From assembly GCF_010723305.1 (NCBI RefSeq), contig NZ_BLKW01000004.1:310001-374000 (forward strand): a stretch of 64,000 nucleotides of DNA, read 5' to 3'. This document shows positions 28,255 through 38,121 of this stretch, piece by piece (position 1 is the stretch's first letter; the number at the start of each line of letters is the position of its first letter). The notes below the pieces were generated by a model that was given only the letters and a program-made list of their open reading frames with translations, did not search any database and had not been told where the DNA came from. A program made the position numbers and the translations under genes. This DNA comes from Mycobacterium botniense (GTDB lineage: Bacteria > Actinomycetota > Actinomycetes > Mycobacteriales > Mycobacteriaceae).

Positions 28255-29000
28255 GCCGCGAGGCGGTGCCGGTCGACCGGGTCGATCGGGCCGCCGGAGT
28301 CGACCGCGATTTCGACGCCGACGTGCTCGTAGGGCAGTCCGGGAAGCGGCAGCGGGACATGAGGGACCACGTCGAAGAGGTTGACGACGCGGTAGCAGCT
28401 GTCGATGGTCATGTTGAAGGACATGGCGAAGTCGTGCAGCCCGGTGCGCGGTCCGCCGAACGTGGTCAGCGCGGGTTCCAGATTCGGCGGCATGTTTGTG
28501 AAAATGTCGGGCGCGGCGAGCACCGCCAGCGCGGCGCCCAGGCTATGGCCGGTGACGACGATGTGATTGCACCCGGCGCATGCGGTCGCGAGATTCGACG
28601 CGAGGCTGTCCCGTATCGTCGCGTAAAGGGCCATCCAGCCGAGGTGTACATGCCCGAAGCCGGCGACGGGCCGATAATCGCCGGCGAATGCGTCGAAGTC
28701 GTCCAGCCATTCCGCTGCGGTGAGTGTTCCGCGGAACGCGACGAACACCGTCCTGGCCGCTCGGCTGTTCGCGATCAAACCGAATACCGGGCCTGCGCCG
28801 GTGAGCCGTTCGACAAGCGACCGCGCACTGTCGGGTAGGCCGGTGATCGCGTCCAGGACGCCGACATCGGCTTGGAGGAGGGCGGTTTTGCGGTAACCGG
28901 CGGGGAGAGCCGGCTCGGCAGCAGGGGTGGTGAACACTGCGTAGGCGGCCTCAGCCATGGGCAACACGGTGTCACGGGTGAATCGCGGGTTGAAACTCAT
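28209..29000 (-). CDS. Class 3 lipase family protein
   Basis: 263 residues. A fungal-type lipase (class 3) domain spans about 80-225, with AFRGT as the oxyanion region, nucleophile S153 in GHSLG, aspartate in DVVPHVP and histidine near YEHVG. There is no signal peptide. Lipases of this class cleave acylglycerols; a role in storage lipid turnover is inference. It converges with the esterase gene and overlaps it by 46 bases, so long read-through transcripts of the two would be antisense. Confidence 0.85.
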   Translation of the reverse strand: MSFNPRFTRDTVLPMAEAAYAVFTTPAAEPALPAGYRKTALLQADVGVLDAITGLPDSARSLVERLTGAGPVFGLIANSRAARTVFVAFRGTLTAAEWLDDFDAFAGDYRPVAGFGHVHLGWMALYATIRDSLASNLATACAGCNHIVVTGHSLGAALAVLAAPDIFTNMPPNLEPALTTFGGPRTGLHDFAMSFNMTIDSCYRVVNLFDVVPHVPLPLPGLPYEHVGVEIAVDSGGPIDPVDRHRLAAYRAGLDKLVTSAAA

Positions 29001-29089
29001 AGTGCACGGTGTACTCGACTCGGTGTCCCAGCAGGCCGGATTGACGTTTTTGAGTTCGTTACCGCGACAACTGTCCGGAAGACCGCCGG

Positions 29090-29860
29090 CTAAAGGGCGC
29101 GACTCCCGTGCTCAGGCGTGCCTGAGCCGAGATGTTTTCGCGGCCAGGGCAACAACATCGGCACACGGCGGCGGTAGTCGCGGTATTCATCGCCGAGCCC
29201 GGCCACCAGGTCGTGTTCCTCCAGCTGCACGGCGATGACGATGTACCCGGTGGTGGCGACGGCGAACAGCAGGTGCCCGGCGGTCAGTTTCGGTGTCGCC
29301 CAAAACGCGATGACAAAGCCCAGCATGATCGGATGCCGCACCAGCCGGTACAGCAGACGGGAGCGAAATCCGATGTTTGCGTGTGGTTTCCCACGCCCAG
29401 CCAGGTACGCCTGCCTGAGCCCGAACAGGTCGAAATGGCTGATCATGAATGTCGACGCCAGCGCCATCAGCCAGCCCAGCCAGAACAGCACCCACAGTCC
29501 GAGCCTGCCGGCTGGTGCTGTCACGTTCCACACCACAGCGGGAATGGACCTCCACTGCCAAAACAGCAGGAACAGCACGAGATTCGTCACCAACACATAG
29601 GTGCTGCGTTCGATCGGCGGCGCCACGTAATGCGTCCACCATCGTTTGAACGCCGGGCGGGCCATCACGCTGTGCTGGATGGCGAACACCGAAAGCAGCA
29701 CCATGTCGATCGCGACCGCCTGTCCCGCCGGGGCCACCGCGGCGGAGTCGACACTGCGCGGCACCCCAAAGTCGCCGACGAACCCGATCGCGTAAATGAA
29801 GGCGGCGACAAACATCACGTAACACATCACGGCGTAGCCGATTACCAGGAAGCGGCTCAT
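29090..29860 (-). CDS. mddA: Methanethiol S-methyltransferase (MddA-like)
   Basis: 256 residues from ATG 29860, chosen because GGGAGG lies just upstream. About five membrane helices; the N-terminal pattern FIYAIGFVGDFGVPRSVDS is characteristic of MddA proteins. The C-terminal RHPIMLGFVIAFWATP and EEHDLVAGLGDEYRDYRRRVPMLLPW are the SAM-binding parts of the isoprenylcysteine methyltransferase/NnrU superfamily. MddA makes dimethylsulfide from methanethiol and SAM. The M. tuberculosis homologue sits elsewhere in that genome. Confidence 0.82.
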   Translation of the reverse strand: MSRFLVIGYAVMCYVMFVAAFIYAIGFVGDFGVPRSVDSAAVAPAGQAVAIDMVLLSVFAIQHSVMARPAFKRWWTHYVAPPIERSTYVLVTNLVLFLLFWQWRSIPAVVWNVTAPAGRLGLWVLFWLGWLMALASTFMISHFDLFGLRQAYLAGRGKPHANIGFRSRLLYRLVRHPIMLGFVIAFWATPKLTAGHLLFAVATTGYIVIAVQLEEHDLVAGLGDEYRDYRRRVPMLLPWPRKHLGSGTPEHGSRAL

Positions 29861-30015
29861 GGTGGCCTCCCAGCTGGTCGCTGCTCTTGTGAGCCGGGCT
29901 GAGCGGAATGCCCGGCAAATCGCCAACCGCCGTGACCAACTGCCCTAACAGTACAGCTGTGCACCGCCTGGGTCGAGACTTCCGCGATGGGTGCTTCGCG
30001 GTGGTGATCCGGGGC

Positions 30016-31596
30016 TCAGCCCTCGGTCGCCCGCAGACCCAGCGAAAGCAGCAGTCGCACATCGGGATCGGCCAGCGACACAGACAGTATTCTCTCGATT
30101 CGGCGTACCCGGTAGCGCACGGTGTTGGGGTGGACGTGTAGCCGGGTCGCTGCGGCGCTGATATCCCCGAAGCTGTCCAGGTACGCGCGCAGCGTCTCGG
30201 CCAGCACCGGGTCACGCGCCCGCAGCTCCCGTACCCGCGGGTCGATCAGTCGCTCGTCGGCGCTGACCAGGGTCACGATTTCGTCGAGCAGCACGGTGGT
30301 GCGCGCTTCGGCCAGCGACGTCACCTGGGCGATGGAAACCGGGTGGCGCTCAGCGCTGTCGAGCACCCGGTCCACTTCGGCGCGCGCGGCGGCTGCCCCG
30401 GCCAAACCGGTCACCGGGGCGGCGATGACGGCGCGCAGCTCGAGTCCCAGCTCGCTGCGCAGTGCGGCGATCGTCCCCCGAATCCAGGAGGTGACAGCGC
30501 GGGTGTTCGTGGCCTGCGGTAGCAGCACATATACCCGTGAGCCTTTCGAGACGACTTGAGCATCATGGCGAAAAGCACTGGCACTCAATGCTAAGACGTC
30601 GGACGGCTGCCGGTCACGGCCGATGCTGTCGAAGCCGATGACTGCGGCGTCGGCGTCGGCCACGATGCCGAGTTCGCGGGCGATGACGGCGACGGTGTCA
30701 GCGCTGTCCATCTCGCGCAGGCCTAGAAGTTGCTGCACCCGCAACGCATGGGAGGAGGGCCGGGCCGCCAGCCGCCCCATGATGCGCGCCGCCAGCACCG
30801 CAGCCCCGCGCAGCATCTGCTCGGCATCCTCAGCCAGCGGTCGAGAACCCTGCTGAACCCAGATAGTGCCGGCAAACACCGACGCTCGGCGGGTGTCGAC
30901 CGGAGGCAGATGGATACCGACCGCCAGCCGCGGCCGCAGCCCCAGTTCCGGGCGTTCCGCGACGCGGACGACCTCGTTGCCGGCCCGCAGCGCATCGAAG
31001 ATGCCCCACTTGCCGATCCATTCCAGATGCTCAGGCGGGCCGGCCCGGCCCAGGATGGACGACCGCCGCAGTTCGTCGGCCTCCTCGTTGGAGGCCGAAT
31101 AGGCCAGCACGTGCGAGCGGTCGTCTTCGATGCTGACCATCCCGTGGATGCGGTCGGCCAGTGATTGCGCCAGGCTGAACAGATCGGCGCCGGAGTCGTA
31201 CAGCGGATCGGCACGGTGATGCTCGAAGACGTGGTTGACCAATCGATACAGCCGCTCCCAGCGGGCTCGCGGGTCCACCGCCACCACCGCCGACCCTGCG
31301 GCGACCGCCGTGGCCACCAGTTCATCGGAGGGCTTTTTGACGAAGATGGCCACCGGTGTCCACCCGCTGGGCTGCTCGCCGATCCAGCGCAGCGCCTCGT
31401 CGTCGCTCACACCGAGCAAGAAGAACACGTCGGCAGAGTCCGCTCCCGCAGCCAGACCCCACCGTACATCGTCGGAATCGATCAACGCCGCCGACCCCAC
31501 CGGCAGGTCCAGGCCACGCGGGGCGTCGATGAGGCTGACCATCGTGGTGTCCAGCGCGAGCAGCAACTGACCCAGCCCGACGCCAGCGGCCCGCAT
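30016..31596 (-). CDS. pruC: PucR-type regulator of proline catabolism
   Basis: 526 residues from ATG 31596; GTG 31617 would add seven. TAGGAT eight bases before ATG suggests a leaderless mRNA. The N-terminal half resembles the PucR sensory region; the C-terminal 60 residues hold the PucR-type helix-turn-helix with GDISAAATRLHVHPNTVRYR. It matches Rv1186c, which has been called PruC and is needed for expression of pruAB. It is divergent from pruA across an 83-base gap holding a small palindrome, the expected place for its operator. Confidence 0.88.
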   Translation of the reverse strand: MRAAGVGLGQLLLALDTTMVSLIDAPRGLDLPVGSAALIDSDDVRWGLAAGADSADVFFLLGVSDDEALRWIGEQPSGWTPVAIFVKKPSDELVATAVAAGSAVVAVDPRARWERLYRLVNHVFEHHRADPLYDSGADLFSLAQSLADRIHGMVSIEDDRSHVLAYSASNEEADELRRSSILGRAGPPEHLEWIGKWGIFDALRAGNEVVRVAERPELGLRPRLAVGIHLPPVDTRRASVFAGTIWVQQGSRPLAEDAEQMLRGAAVLAARIMGRLAARPSSHALRVQQLLGLREMDSADTVAVIARELGIVADADAAVIGFDSIGRDRQPSDVLALSASAFRHDAQVVSKGSRVYVLLPQATNTRAVTSWIRGTIAALRSELGLELRAVIAAPVTGLAGAAAARAEVDRVLDSAERHPVSIAQVTSLAEARTTVLLDEIVTLVSADERLIDPRVRELRARDPVLAETLRAYLDSFGDISAAATRLHVHPNTVRYRVRRIERILSVSLADPDVRLLLSLGLRATEG

Positions 31597-31634
31597 GTTG
31601 TCCGATCCTACTAGCACTGCCGGGCTATCTTGTT

Positions 31635-31648
31635 CGATTAACCAATCG
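31635..31648. promoter_or_regulatory. Palindrome between pruC and pruA
   Basis: CGATT-AACC-AATCG is a perfect inverted repeat with 5-base arms and a 4-base spacer. It lies 39 bases from the pruC ATG and 32 from the pruA ATG. Its location in the only shared intergenic gap makes it a candidate PruC site. The arms are short, so chance cannot be excluded. Confidence 0.35.
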
Positions 31649-31679
31649 TCTGGGGCTGGGTACGCGCGACCCTGGCAGT

Positions 31680-33311
31680 ATGGATGCGATCACCCGGGTA
31701 CCGCTGCCGGTCAACGAGCCGGTGCACGACTACGCCCCGCATTCCCCCGAACGACGGAGGCTGCGCGCCGCGCTGGCCTCGTTGGGTGGTGAGCCGATCG
31801 ACCTGCCGCACGTCATCGCCGGTCAGCACCGGATGGGCGACGGTGAGCGCATCGACGTCGTGCAGCCGCACCGGCACGCCGCGAAACTGGGCACGCTGAC
31901 CAACGCCACTCACGCCGACGCCGCTGCCGCGATCGACGCCGCGATGGCCGCAAAGAACGATTGGGCGGCGACGCCGTTCGACGAACGCGCCGCGGTCTTC
32001 CTGCGTGCCGCCGATCTGCTGGCTGGCCCGTGGCGGGAAACGATCGCCGCCGCAACGATGCTCGGCCAATCCAAGACCGCTTATCAGGCCGAGATCGACG
32101 CGCCCTGCGAGCTGATCGACTTCTGGCGGTTCAACGTCGCCTTCGCCCGCCAGATCCTGGCGCAGCAGCCGATCAGCACGCCTGGCGAGTGGAACCGCGC
32201 CGACTACCGGCCGCTGGATGGCTTTGTCTATGCGATCACGCCGTTCAACTTCTCCTCGATCGCCGGCAACCTGCCCACGGCGCCCGCGCTGATGGGCAAC
32301 ACCGTCGTGTGGAAGCCGTCAATCACACAAACCCTGGCGGCCTACTTGACAATGCAACTGCTGGAGGCGGCGGGACTGCCGCCCGGGGTGGTCAACCTCG
32401 TGACCGGTGACGGCTACGCGGTTTCCGATATCGCGCTGACCGATCCGCGGCTGGCCGGTATCCACTTCACCGGCTCGACAGCCACTTTCAAGCACCTCTG
32501 GCAGCAGGTGGGAGCCAATATCGGCCGCTACATCAGCTATCCGCGGCTGGTCGGAGAAACCGGCGGCAAGGACTTCGTGGTGGCGCACGCGTCGGCGCAA
32601 CCGGACGTTTTGCGTACCGCGTTGATCCGCGGCGCGTTTGACTACCAAGGCCAGAAATGCTCTGCGGCGTCGCGAGCCTTTATCGCGCGCTCGGTGTGGC
32701 AGCGGATGGGCGACGATTTCCTGGCCGCCACTGCTGAGCTGCGTTACGGCGACATCACCGACTTCTCCAACTTCGGCGGAGCGTTGATCGACAGACGCGC
32801 TTTCACCAAGAATGTCAACGCTATTGAACGAGCAAAGGGCGCACCCGGTGTCACGATCGCAGTCGGCGGCGGATACGACGACAGCGAAGGCTATTTCGTG
32901 CATCCCACGGTGCTGCTTGGTGATGACCCGGGCGACGAGGCTTTCACGACCGAGTATTTCGGGCCGATCCTGTCGGTGCACGTCTACCCCGACGAACACT
33001 ACGAGCAGATCCTCGAGGTCATCGACACCGGGTCTCGCTACGCGCTCACCGGCGCGGTCATCGCCGACGACCGAGCTGCTGTGCGTACCGCGCTCGAACG
33101 GCTACGGTTCGCGGCGGGCAATTTTTATATCAACGACAAGCCGACGGCGGCGGTGGTGGGGCGGCAGCCGTTCGGCGGGTCGCGCGGGTCAGGAACCAAT
33201 GACAAGGCGGGTTCAGCACTGAACCTGTTGCGCTGGACGTCCGCCCGCTCGATCAAGGAGACTTTCGTCCCGGCCACCGATCACCGCTACCCGCATATGG
33301 CGGCCGAGTGA
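31680..33311 (+). CDS. pruA: L-glutamate gamma-semialdehyde (P5C) dehydrogenase
   Basis: 543 residues, the length I recall for the M. tuberculosis enzyme (Rv1187, also rocA). It oxidises P5C/glutamate semialdehyde to glutamate with NAD, the second step of proline breakdown. Catalytic C327 lies in GQKCSAASR and general base E293 in VGETGGKD; the cofactor region GSTATFK and the C-terminal GGSRGSGTND are present. It overlaps pruB by four bases. Confidence 0.96.
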   Translation: MDAITRVPLPVNEPVHDYAPHSPERRRLRAALASLGGEPIDLPHVIAGQHRMGDGERIDVVQPHRHAAKLGTLTNATHADAAAAIDAAMAAKNDWAATPFDERAAVFLRAADLLAGPWRETIAAATMLGQSKTAYQAEIDAPCELIDFWRFNVAFARQILAQQPISTPGEWNRADYRPLDGFVYAITPFNFSSIAGNLPTAPALMGNTVVWKPSITQTLAAYLTMQLLEAAGLPPGVVNLVTGDGYAVSDIALTDPRLAGIHFTGSTATFKHLWQQVGANIGRYISYPRLVGETGGKDFVVAHASAQPDVLRTALIRGAFDYQGQKCSAASRAFIARSVWQRMGDDFLAATAELRYGDITDFSNFGGALIDRRAFTKNVNAIERAKGAPGVTIAVGGGYDDSEGYFVHPTVLLGDDPGDEAFTTEYFGPILSVHVYPDEHYEQILEVIDTGSRYALTGAVIADDRAAVRTALERLRFAAGNFYINDKPTAAVVGRQPFGGSRGSGTNDKAGSALNLLRWTSARSIKETFVPATDHRYPHMAAE

Positions 33312-34288
33312 TGCCAGGACTGTTCGCCCGCAGTATCCGTCCGGTTATTTTGGCTGCCGGCCGGGCTGACCGGTTACGGCGAATAGTGGAACGCCTGCCG
33401 GTCACTCGGACGGTTGTGCGCCGTTTCGTCGCCGGAGAGACGCTTGACGCAGTATTGGAAAACGTTGCAGCGCTGCGGAAGTCCGGCCGCTACGTCAGTA
33501 TCGACTACCTGGGGGAGGATATCACCGATCGCGACGGCGCCGACGCGTCCGTGCAGGCCTACGTGGATCTGCTCGATGTGCTGGGCTGGTGCGGTGAGCC
33601 GGTATTCGACGGAGTTCGGCCGCTGGAAGTATCGCTGAAGCTCTCCGCGTTGGGGCAAGCTCTTCACCGTGACGGCGAGAAGATCGCCCGCGAGAACGCC
33701 TACGCGATTTGCGCCGCCGCGCAGCGTGCAGGTGTATGGGTGACGGTGGATGCCGAGAGCTCTGCCACCACAGAGTCGACGCTGTCGATTGTGCGCGACC
33801 TGCGGGTCGACTTTCCATGGCTGGGGTTGGTTTTGCAGGCCTACTTGCGGCGCACGTTCAGCGATTGCCAAGAATTCGCCGCAGCCGGTGCGCGGATCCG
33901 GCTGGTCAAGGGCGCTTACGACGAGCCGGCCTCGGTTGCCTACCGGGACCGCGCCGAGATCACCGACTCGTATCTGCGGTGCCTTCGGGTGCTGATGGCG
34001 GGGTCGGGGTATCCGATGGTGGCGTCGCACGATCCCGTGGTAATTAGTTCGGTGCCTGCCTTAGCCCGCGAATCGGGGCGTGGACCGGGCGATTTCGAGT
34101 ACCAGATGCTGTATGGCATCCGCGACGCCGAACAGTGCCGTCTGGTCGACACCGGTAACCGCGTACGGGTGTATATGCCGTTCGGCACTCAGTGGTACGG
34201 GTACTTCGTGCGGCGGTTGGCGGAGCGGCCGGCGAACCTGATGTTCTTCTTGCGGGCGTTGACCGAACGTCAACAGCGGAACCCGTAG
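33308..34288 (+). CDS. pruB: Proline dehydrogenase (monofunctional)
   Basis: 326 residues, FAD-dependent PRODH barrel (Rv1188; putA in older naming). It oxidises proline to P5C and passes electrons to quinone. Landmarks are SLKLSALG, VTVDAESSATTESTL, RLVKGAYDEP, VASHDP and EYQMLYGIRDAEQ, with RVYMPFGTQWYGYFVRRLAERPAN near the C-terminus, the typical YxxRRxxExxxN substrate motif. It starts at GTG 33308, overlapping pruA by GTGA. The island of mobile and defence genes begins directly after its stop. Confidence 0.95.
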   Translation: MMPGLFARSIRPVILAAGRADRLRRIVERLPVTRTVVRRFVAGETLDAVLENVAALRKSGRYVSIDYLGEDITDRDGADASVQAYVDLLDVLGWCGEPVFDGVRPLEVSLKLSALGQALHRDGEKIARENAYAICAAAQRAGVWVTVDAESSATTESTLSIVRDLRVDFPWLGLVLQAYLRRTFSDCQEFAAAGARIRLVKGAYDEPASVAYRDRAEITDSYLRCLRVLMAGSGYPMVASHDPVVISSVPALARESGRGPGDFEYQMLYGIRDAEQCRLVDTGNRVRVYMPFGTQWYGYFVRRLAERPANLMFFLRALTERQQRNP

Positions 34289-34290
34289 GC

Positions 34291-34520
34291 CGTACCGGGG
34301 TGCGTACGCCATCACGGCGGGCACACCTACGCGTTCGATGACACGGTGGCCTGGCTGACGGTGGCGTGTTCGAAACTGCGGTGTGTGAGGTGATGCGCAT
34401 CGCCTGGCGCACCATGGAGGCGATTGTGGCCCGGGTGTGGGCCGACACCGAGAAGAGCATCGGCCGGTTCGCGAACCTGCGCCGGATCGGTATCAACGAG
34501 ATCTCCTAGAAGCGTCACCA
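34291..34520 (+). pseudogene. ISL3-family transposase fragment with frameshift and nonsense change
   Basis: From about 34291 the frame reads CVRHHGGHTYAFDDTVAWLTVACSK. It then shifts by one base near 34370 to AVCEVMRIAWRTMEAIVARVWAD and RFANLRRIGINEIS. These are the middle parts of an ISL3 transposase, ending just at the DDE-domain start. ISL3 proteins normally continue EISYKRHH; here TAG 34507-34509 replaces the Tyr codon and AAGCGTCACCAC (KRHH) follows. No start, zinc finger or C-terminal half remains, so this is a dead fragment. Confidence 0.7.
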
Positions 34521-34589
34521 CACGCCGACCGTTGCTGAACTCGGGCATAAGCAGCTCCTCTCGGATCACCCGAGAAGACTGCCAGCATT

Positions 34590-34622
34590 GGGTAATTTCC
34601 CACCCCGATGTCTGCGGCGAAC

Positions 34623-34639
<17 letters not shown>
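34590..34639. repeat. 9-bp inverted repeat between transposase fragments
   Basis: GGGTAATTT at 34590-34598 and AAATTACCC at 34631-34639 are perfect inverted copies, 32 bases apart. They lie between the two convergent ISL3 remnants, at the point where the minus-strand transposase loses its homology. This could be the end of a third element or a stem formed by chance. Confidence 0.35.
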
Positions 34640-36049
<1,410 letters not shown>

Positions 36050-36089
36050 CTCCGGCCAGTTCTTTGCGTGGGGGCGAGAAGCGCCCGGA

Positions 36090-37640
36090 TCAATCAGAGT
36101 TAGGCCAGTCCGGCGGCAAGCCAAATAGACTGGCCGCCGTCGCGGACGCATCAGTGCGAGCCAGCTTGCCGTCGTCGCCGACCACTACTGTTGCGAAAGG
36201 TGGCAACGAAGGCATAGAGTTCACTGCCCACGGGTTGATCCACAGTTCGGGCAGTTTGGATGCGACCGACCAGGCCCGCATTGCATCGCCGAACAGTACA
36301 GCCGATATCCGGCTCCCGCGGGGATCTGCCCCGGGGCGCCAATACCCGTCGGGTGTGTGTACAAAATGAGCCTCGTCTAGGTTATCCCGAGGTACCGCGA
36401 GCTTTATTGACCCGAAAAGCGCCTCCCTCAAATCGTCTTTATGGATAGAGTTCCAGGTTGTGATCGCAACGACAAGCGGCCTATCGGGTGTGTTATATTT
36501 TCCGCCCTTTTTGTTCAGAGTCTTCCTTAGTTGCTCAACGTCCTTACCGAATTGAGCTGGTTTTGTTGGGTAAATCGCGATCAAACGCCGAGGAGTGCCG
36601 CGACGATCAGGTCGCACGGGCACAGCGGTATAGTCAAGGATCCAGTCACCGGCAGTTAGCTGAGTATGCGGTAATGGGTGCCCCGCGGCCTGTTCAGCTA
36701 TGACGCGGTCAGCATCCAGGCTTGCGAGCCACTTCTCGAGTGGAGCGATGATGTCCCGTGCCCGGGGACGCTGCTTGCCCGGCGAACGTATCTCGAGGTC
36801 GACCATAAAGTCGGGGTTTTTGGCGTCGTTAACGCAGTCACACACCCAGTTCCAGGCATCCGAGTCGAGTTCGCCGTTGAACATCACCGCCGCTTCGACG
36901 TACATGCTTGACGAACCTTTGGTGACAAGGAAATCCGGTTTGTTGTTACTGCCGGACAGTTCTGGGTGGACCTTAATGTCGTATCCGAGGCAATCGAAGA
37001 GAGTGAATACGTACAGCTCCCACCATGCGGGAAGGTGTTGCCGCACGTCGGCCTTCCTCAGGCGACTGACCAGGCCTGGCTTGTGCTCCTCGGGAAAGGC
37101 TGCGTAGCAGATCTCAAGGTGATCTCGTACCCGATCCCAGAGTGCGCCGGCGCGGCGGTCCAGGAACGCGAATGTCGACTCAAGATGGCGCGCTGGTTTG
37201 TCGTCAAACCGAGTGAATTCATCGAACAGCTTCCCACTCGCGACGGCGGGCGCCACCGTGTCGGATAGTTGGCTGATTCGCTGTGGTGAGACTTCGAGCA
37301 GTTCGCCGGCGTCACGCACCGGAATCCCTGCGCTGACAAGCTCGTTCGCCAATGCTTCGGTTAGATCCTGGGCCTTCCTGGTTGCGATGGCGGCGCGCTC
37401 GCGCATATCGATGATGTCCTGTGCAGCTTCGTGAACGTCCCCGCACCCAGGCACGGTGATGCTGGAGACCTGCACGGAGACGTCGTCCAGAGGTGTTCCG
37501 GTGGTTACCGCGATCCACTCGCGGCCCATCAATTTGGCTTCGGATAGCCGTCGTGCCTGGGTTAAGCCATTCAGCTCGGGAACACGAACCATCCACCAGC
37601 GGCCGTCGCGTACGATCTCAATCTTGTATTCGCTCGTCAT
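36090..37640 (-). CDS. HicB-like antitoxin domain fused to a PD-(D/E)XK-like nuclease domain
   Basis: 516 residues. Residues 1-60 resemble the HicB partial RNase-H fold (YKIEIVRDGRWWMVRVPELN). A helix-turn-helix follows at about 96-128 (IPVRDAGELLEVSPQRISQL). From about 150 a separate domain begins. WWELYVFTLFDCLGYDIKVHP (207-226), KPDFLV with D236, and YVEAAV with E249 follow the alpha-D-E order of PD-(D/E)XK nucleases, although Ala replaces the usual Lys. The end, with LVVAITTW, ALFG and RISAVLF, resembles stand-alone actinobacterial proteins of this type. ATG overlaps the upstream hicA-like stop by four bases. HicB antitoxins are normally 70-150 residues, so the added 390 residues are unusual. 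The assignment is by eye. Confidence 0.72.
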   Translation of the reverse strand: MTSEYKIEIVRDGRWWMVRVPELNGLTQARRLSEAKLMGREWIAVTTGTPLDDVSVQVSSITVPGCGDVHEAAQDIIDMRERAAIATRKAQDLTEALANELVSAGIPVRDAGELLEVSPQRISQLSDTVAPAVASGKLFDEFTRFDDKPARHLESTFAFLDRRAGALWDRVRDHLEICYAAFPEEHKPGLVSRLRKADVRQHLPAWWELYVFTLFDCLGYDIKVHPELSGSNNKPDFLVTKGSSSMYVEAAVMFNGELDSDAWNWVCDCVNDAKNPDFMVDLEIRSPGKQRPRARDIIAPLEKWLASLDADRVIAEQAAGHPLPHTQLTAGDWILDYTAVPVRPDRRGTPRRLIAIYPTKPAQFGKDVEQLRKTLNKKGGKYNTPDRPLVVAITTWNSIHKDDLREALFGSIKLAVPRDNLDEAHFVHTPDGYWRPGADPRGSRISAVLFGDAMRAWSVASKLPELWINPWAVNSMPSLPPFATVVVGDDGKLARTDASATAASLFGLPPDWPNSD

Positions 37641-37873
37641 TTCCCCTCTTTCGCCTCTTTCTCTTCTTTGGCCAGTCGTTCGGCCTGTGCGATCGCGTTG
37701 TTAATTTGGCGTACGACGCCCGGCGATATCGTGCGGTGCCCGTACGGAATTGAAACCGAGGGCCCGAGCAGGTGGAGCCATTTGGTGTGGCTGCCAGCCG
37801 CATCGGTCGGGCTGAATCTCGATTTGCGAAGCCGCATGGTGATGGTTCTGGCTGGTTCCTCTTTGACCACCAT
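37637..37873 (-). CDS. HicA-like toxin
   Basis: 78 residues. The pattern RTITMRLRKSRF...GSHTKWLH...SVSIPYGHRTISPGVV follows the HicA double-stranded-RNA-binding-like fold, with H29 in GSHTKW as the expected catalytic His of the mRNA-cleaving toxin. A Lys/Glu-rich tail ends the protein. It precedes, and overlaps by ATGA, the HicB-like gene, the usual toxin-first order. ATG 37873 lacks a ribosome site; TAGACT on this strand is three bases before ATG and six before the next codon, GTG 37870, so a leaderless GTG start is possible. Confidence 0.7.
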   Translation of the reverse strand: MVVKEEPARTITMRLRKSRFSPTDAAGSHTKWLHLLGPSVSIPYGHRTISPGVVRQINNAIAQAERLAKEEKEAKEGK

Positions 37874-37876
37874 TTT

Positions 37877-37917
37877 AGTCTAATCAAGTAGACAAATTCT
37901 AGTAAAGCAAGCTAGAC
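37877..37917 (-). promoter_or_regulatory. Candidate hicAB promoter-operator with paired TAGAC motifs
   Basis: An AT-rich 40-base stretch directly upstream of the hicA start. GTCTA (37878-37882) and TAGAC (37889-37893) form an inverted repeat with a 6-base spacer. TCTAG (37898-37902) and CTAGA (37912-37916) form a second, with a 9-base spacer. The left arm on the minus strand reads TAGACT, a TANNNT -10 hexamer. Binding there by the fusion protein's helix-turn-helix would block transcription, the usual autoregulation of hicAB loci. Confidence 0.5.
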
Positions 37918-38121
37918 ACAGCCCCAGGCGGACTGCGGGTAGTTGGTGGACGATGAGGTTGAGAACAACAGTCCGGCGAGAACCACCCAAACTCAGCCCC
38001 CTGGCCAGGAGCTCATAACCCAGGGGTGCCGAGCGACGGGGCTCGACACTTCGCTTCGGCGCGGACTAGTCCGCTGCCGGTCATCTCTCGGAAGGCTCTC
38101 TCCTGCTTCGTGATTCGCGAC

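Noticed and set aside
28266..28838. 190-codon frame antisense to the class 3 lipase
   Set aside because: The lipase frame has all catalytic motifs; this is its shadow.
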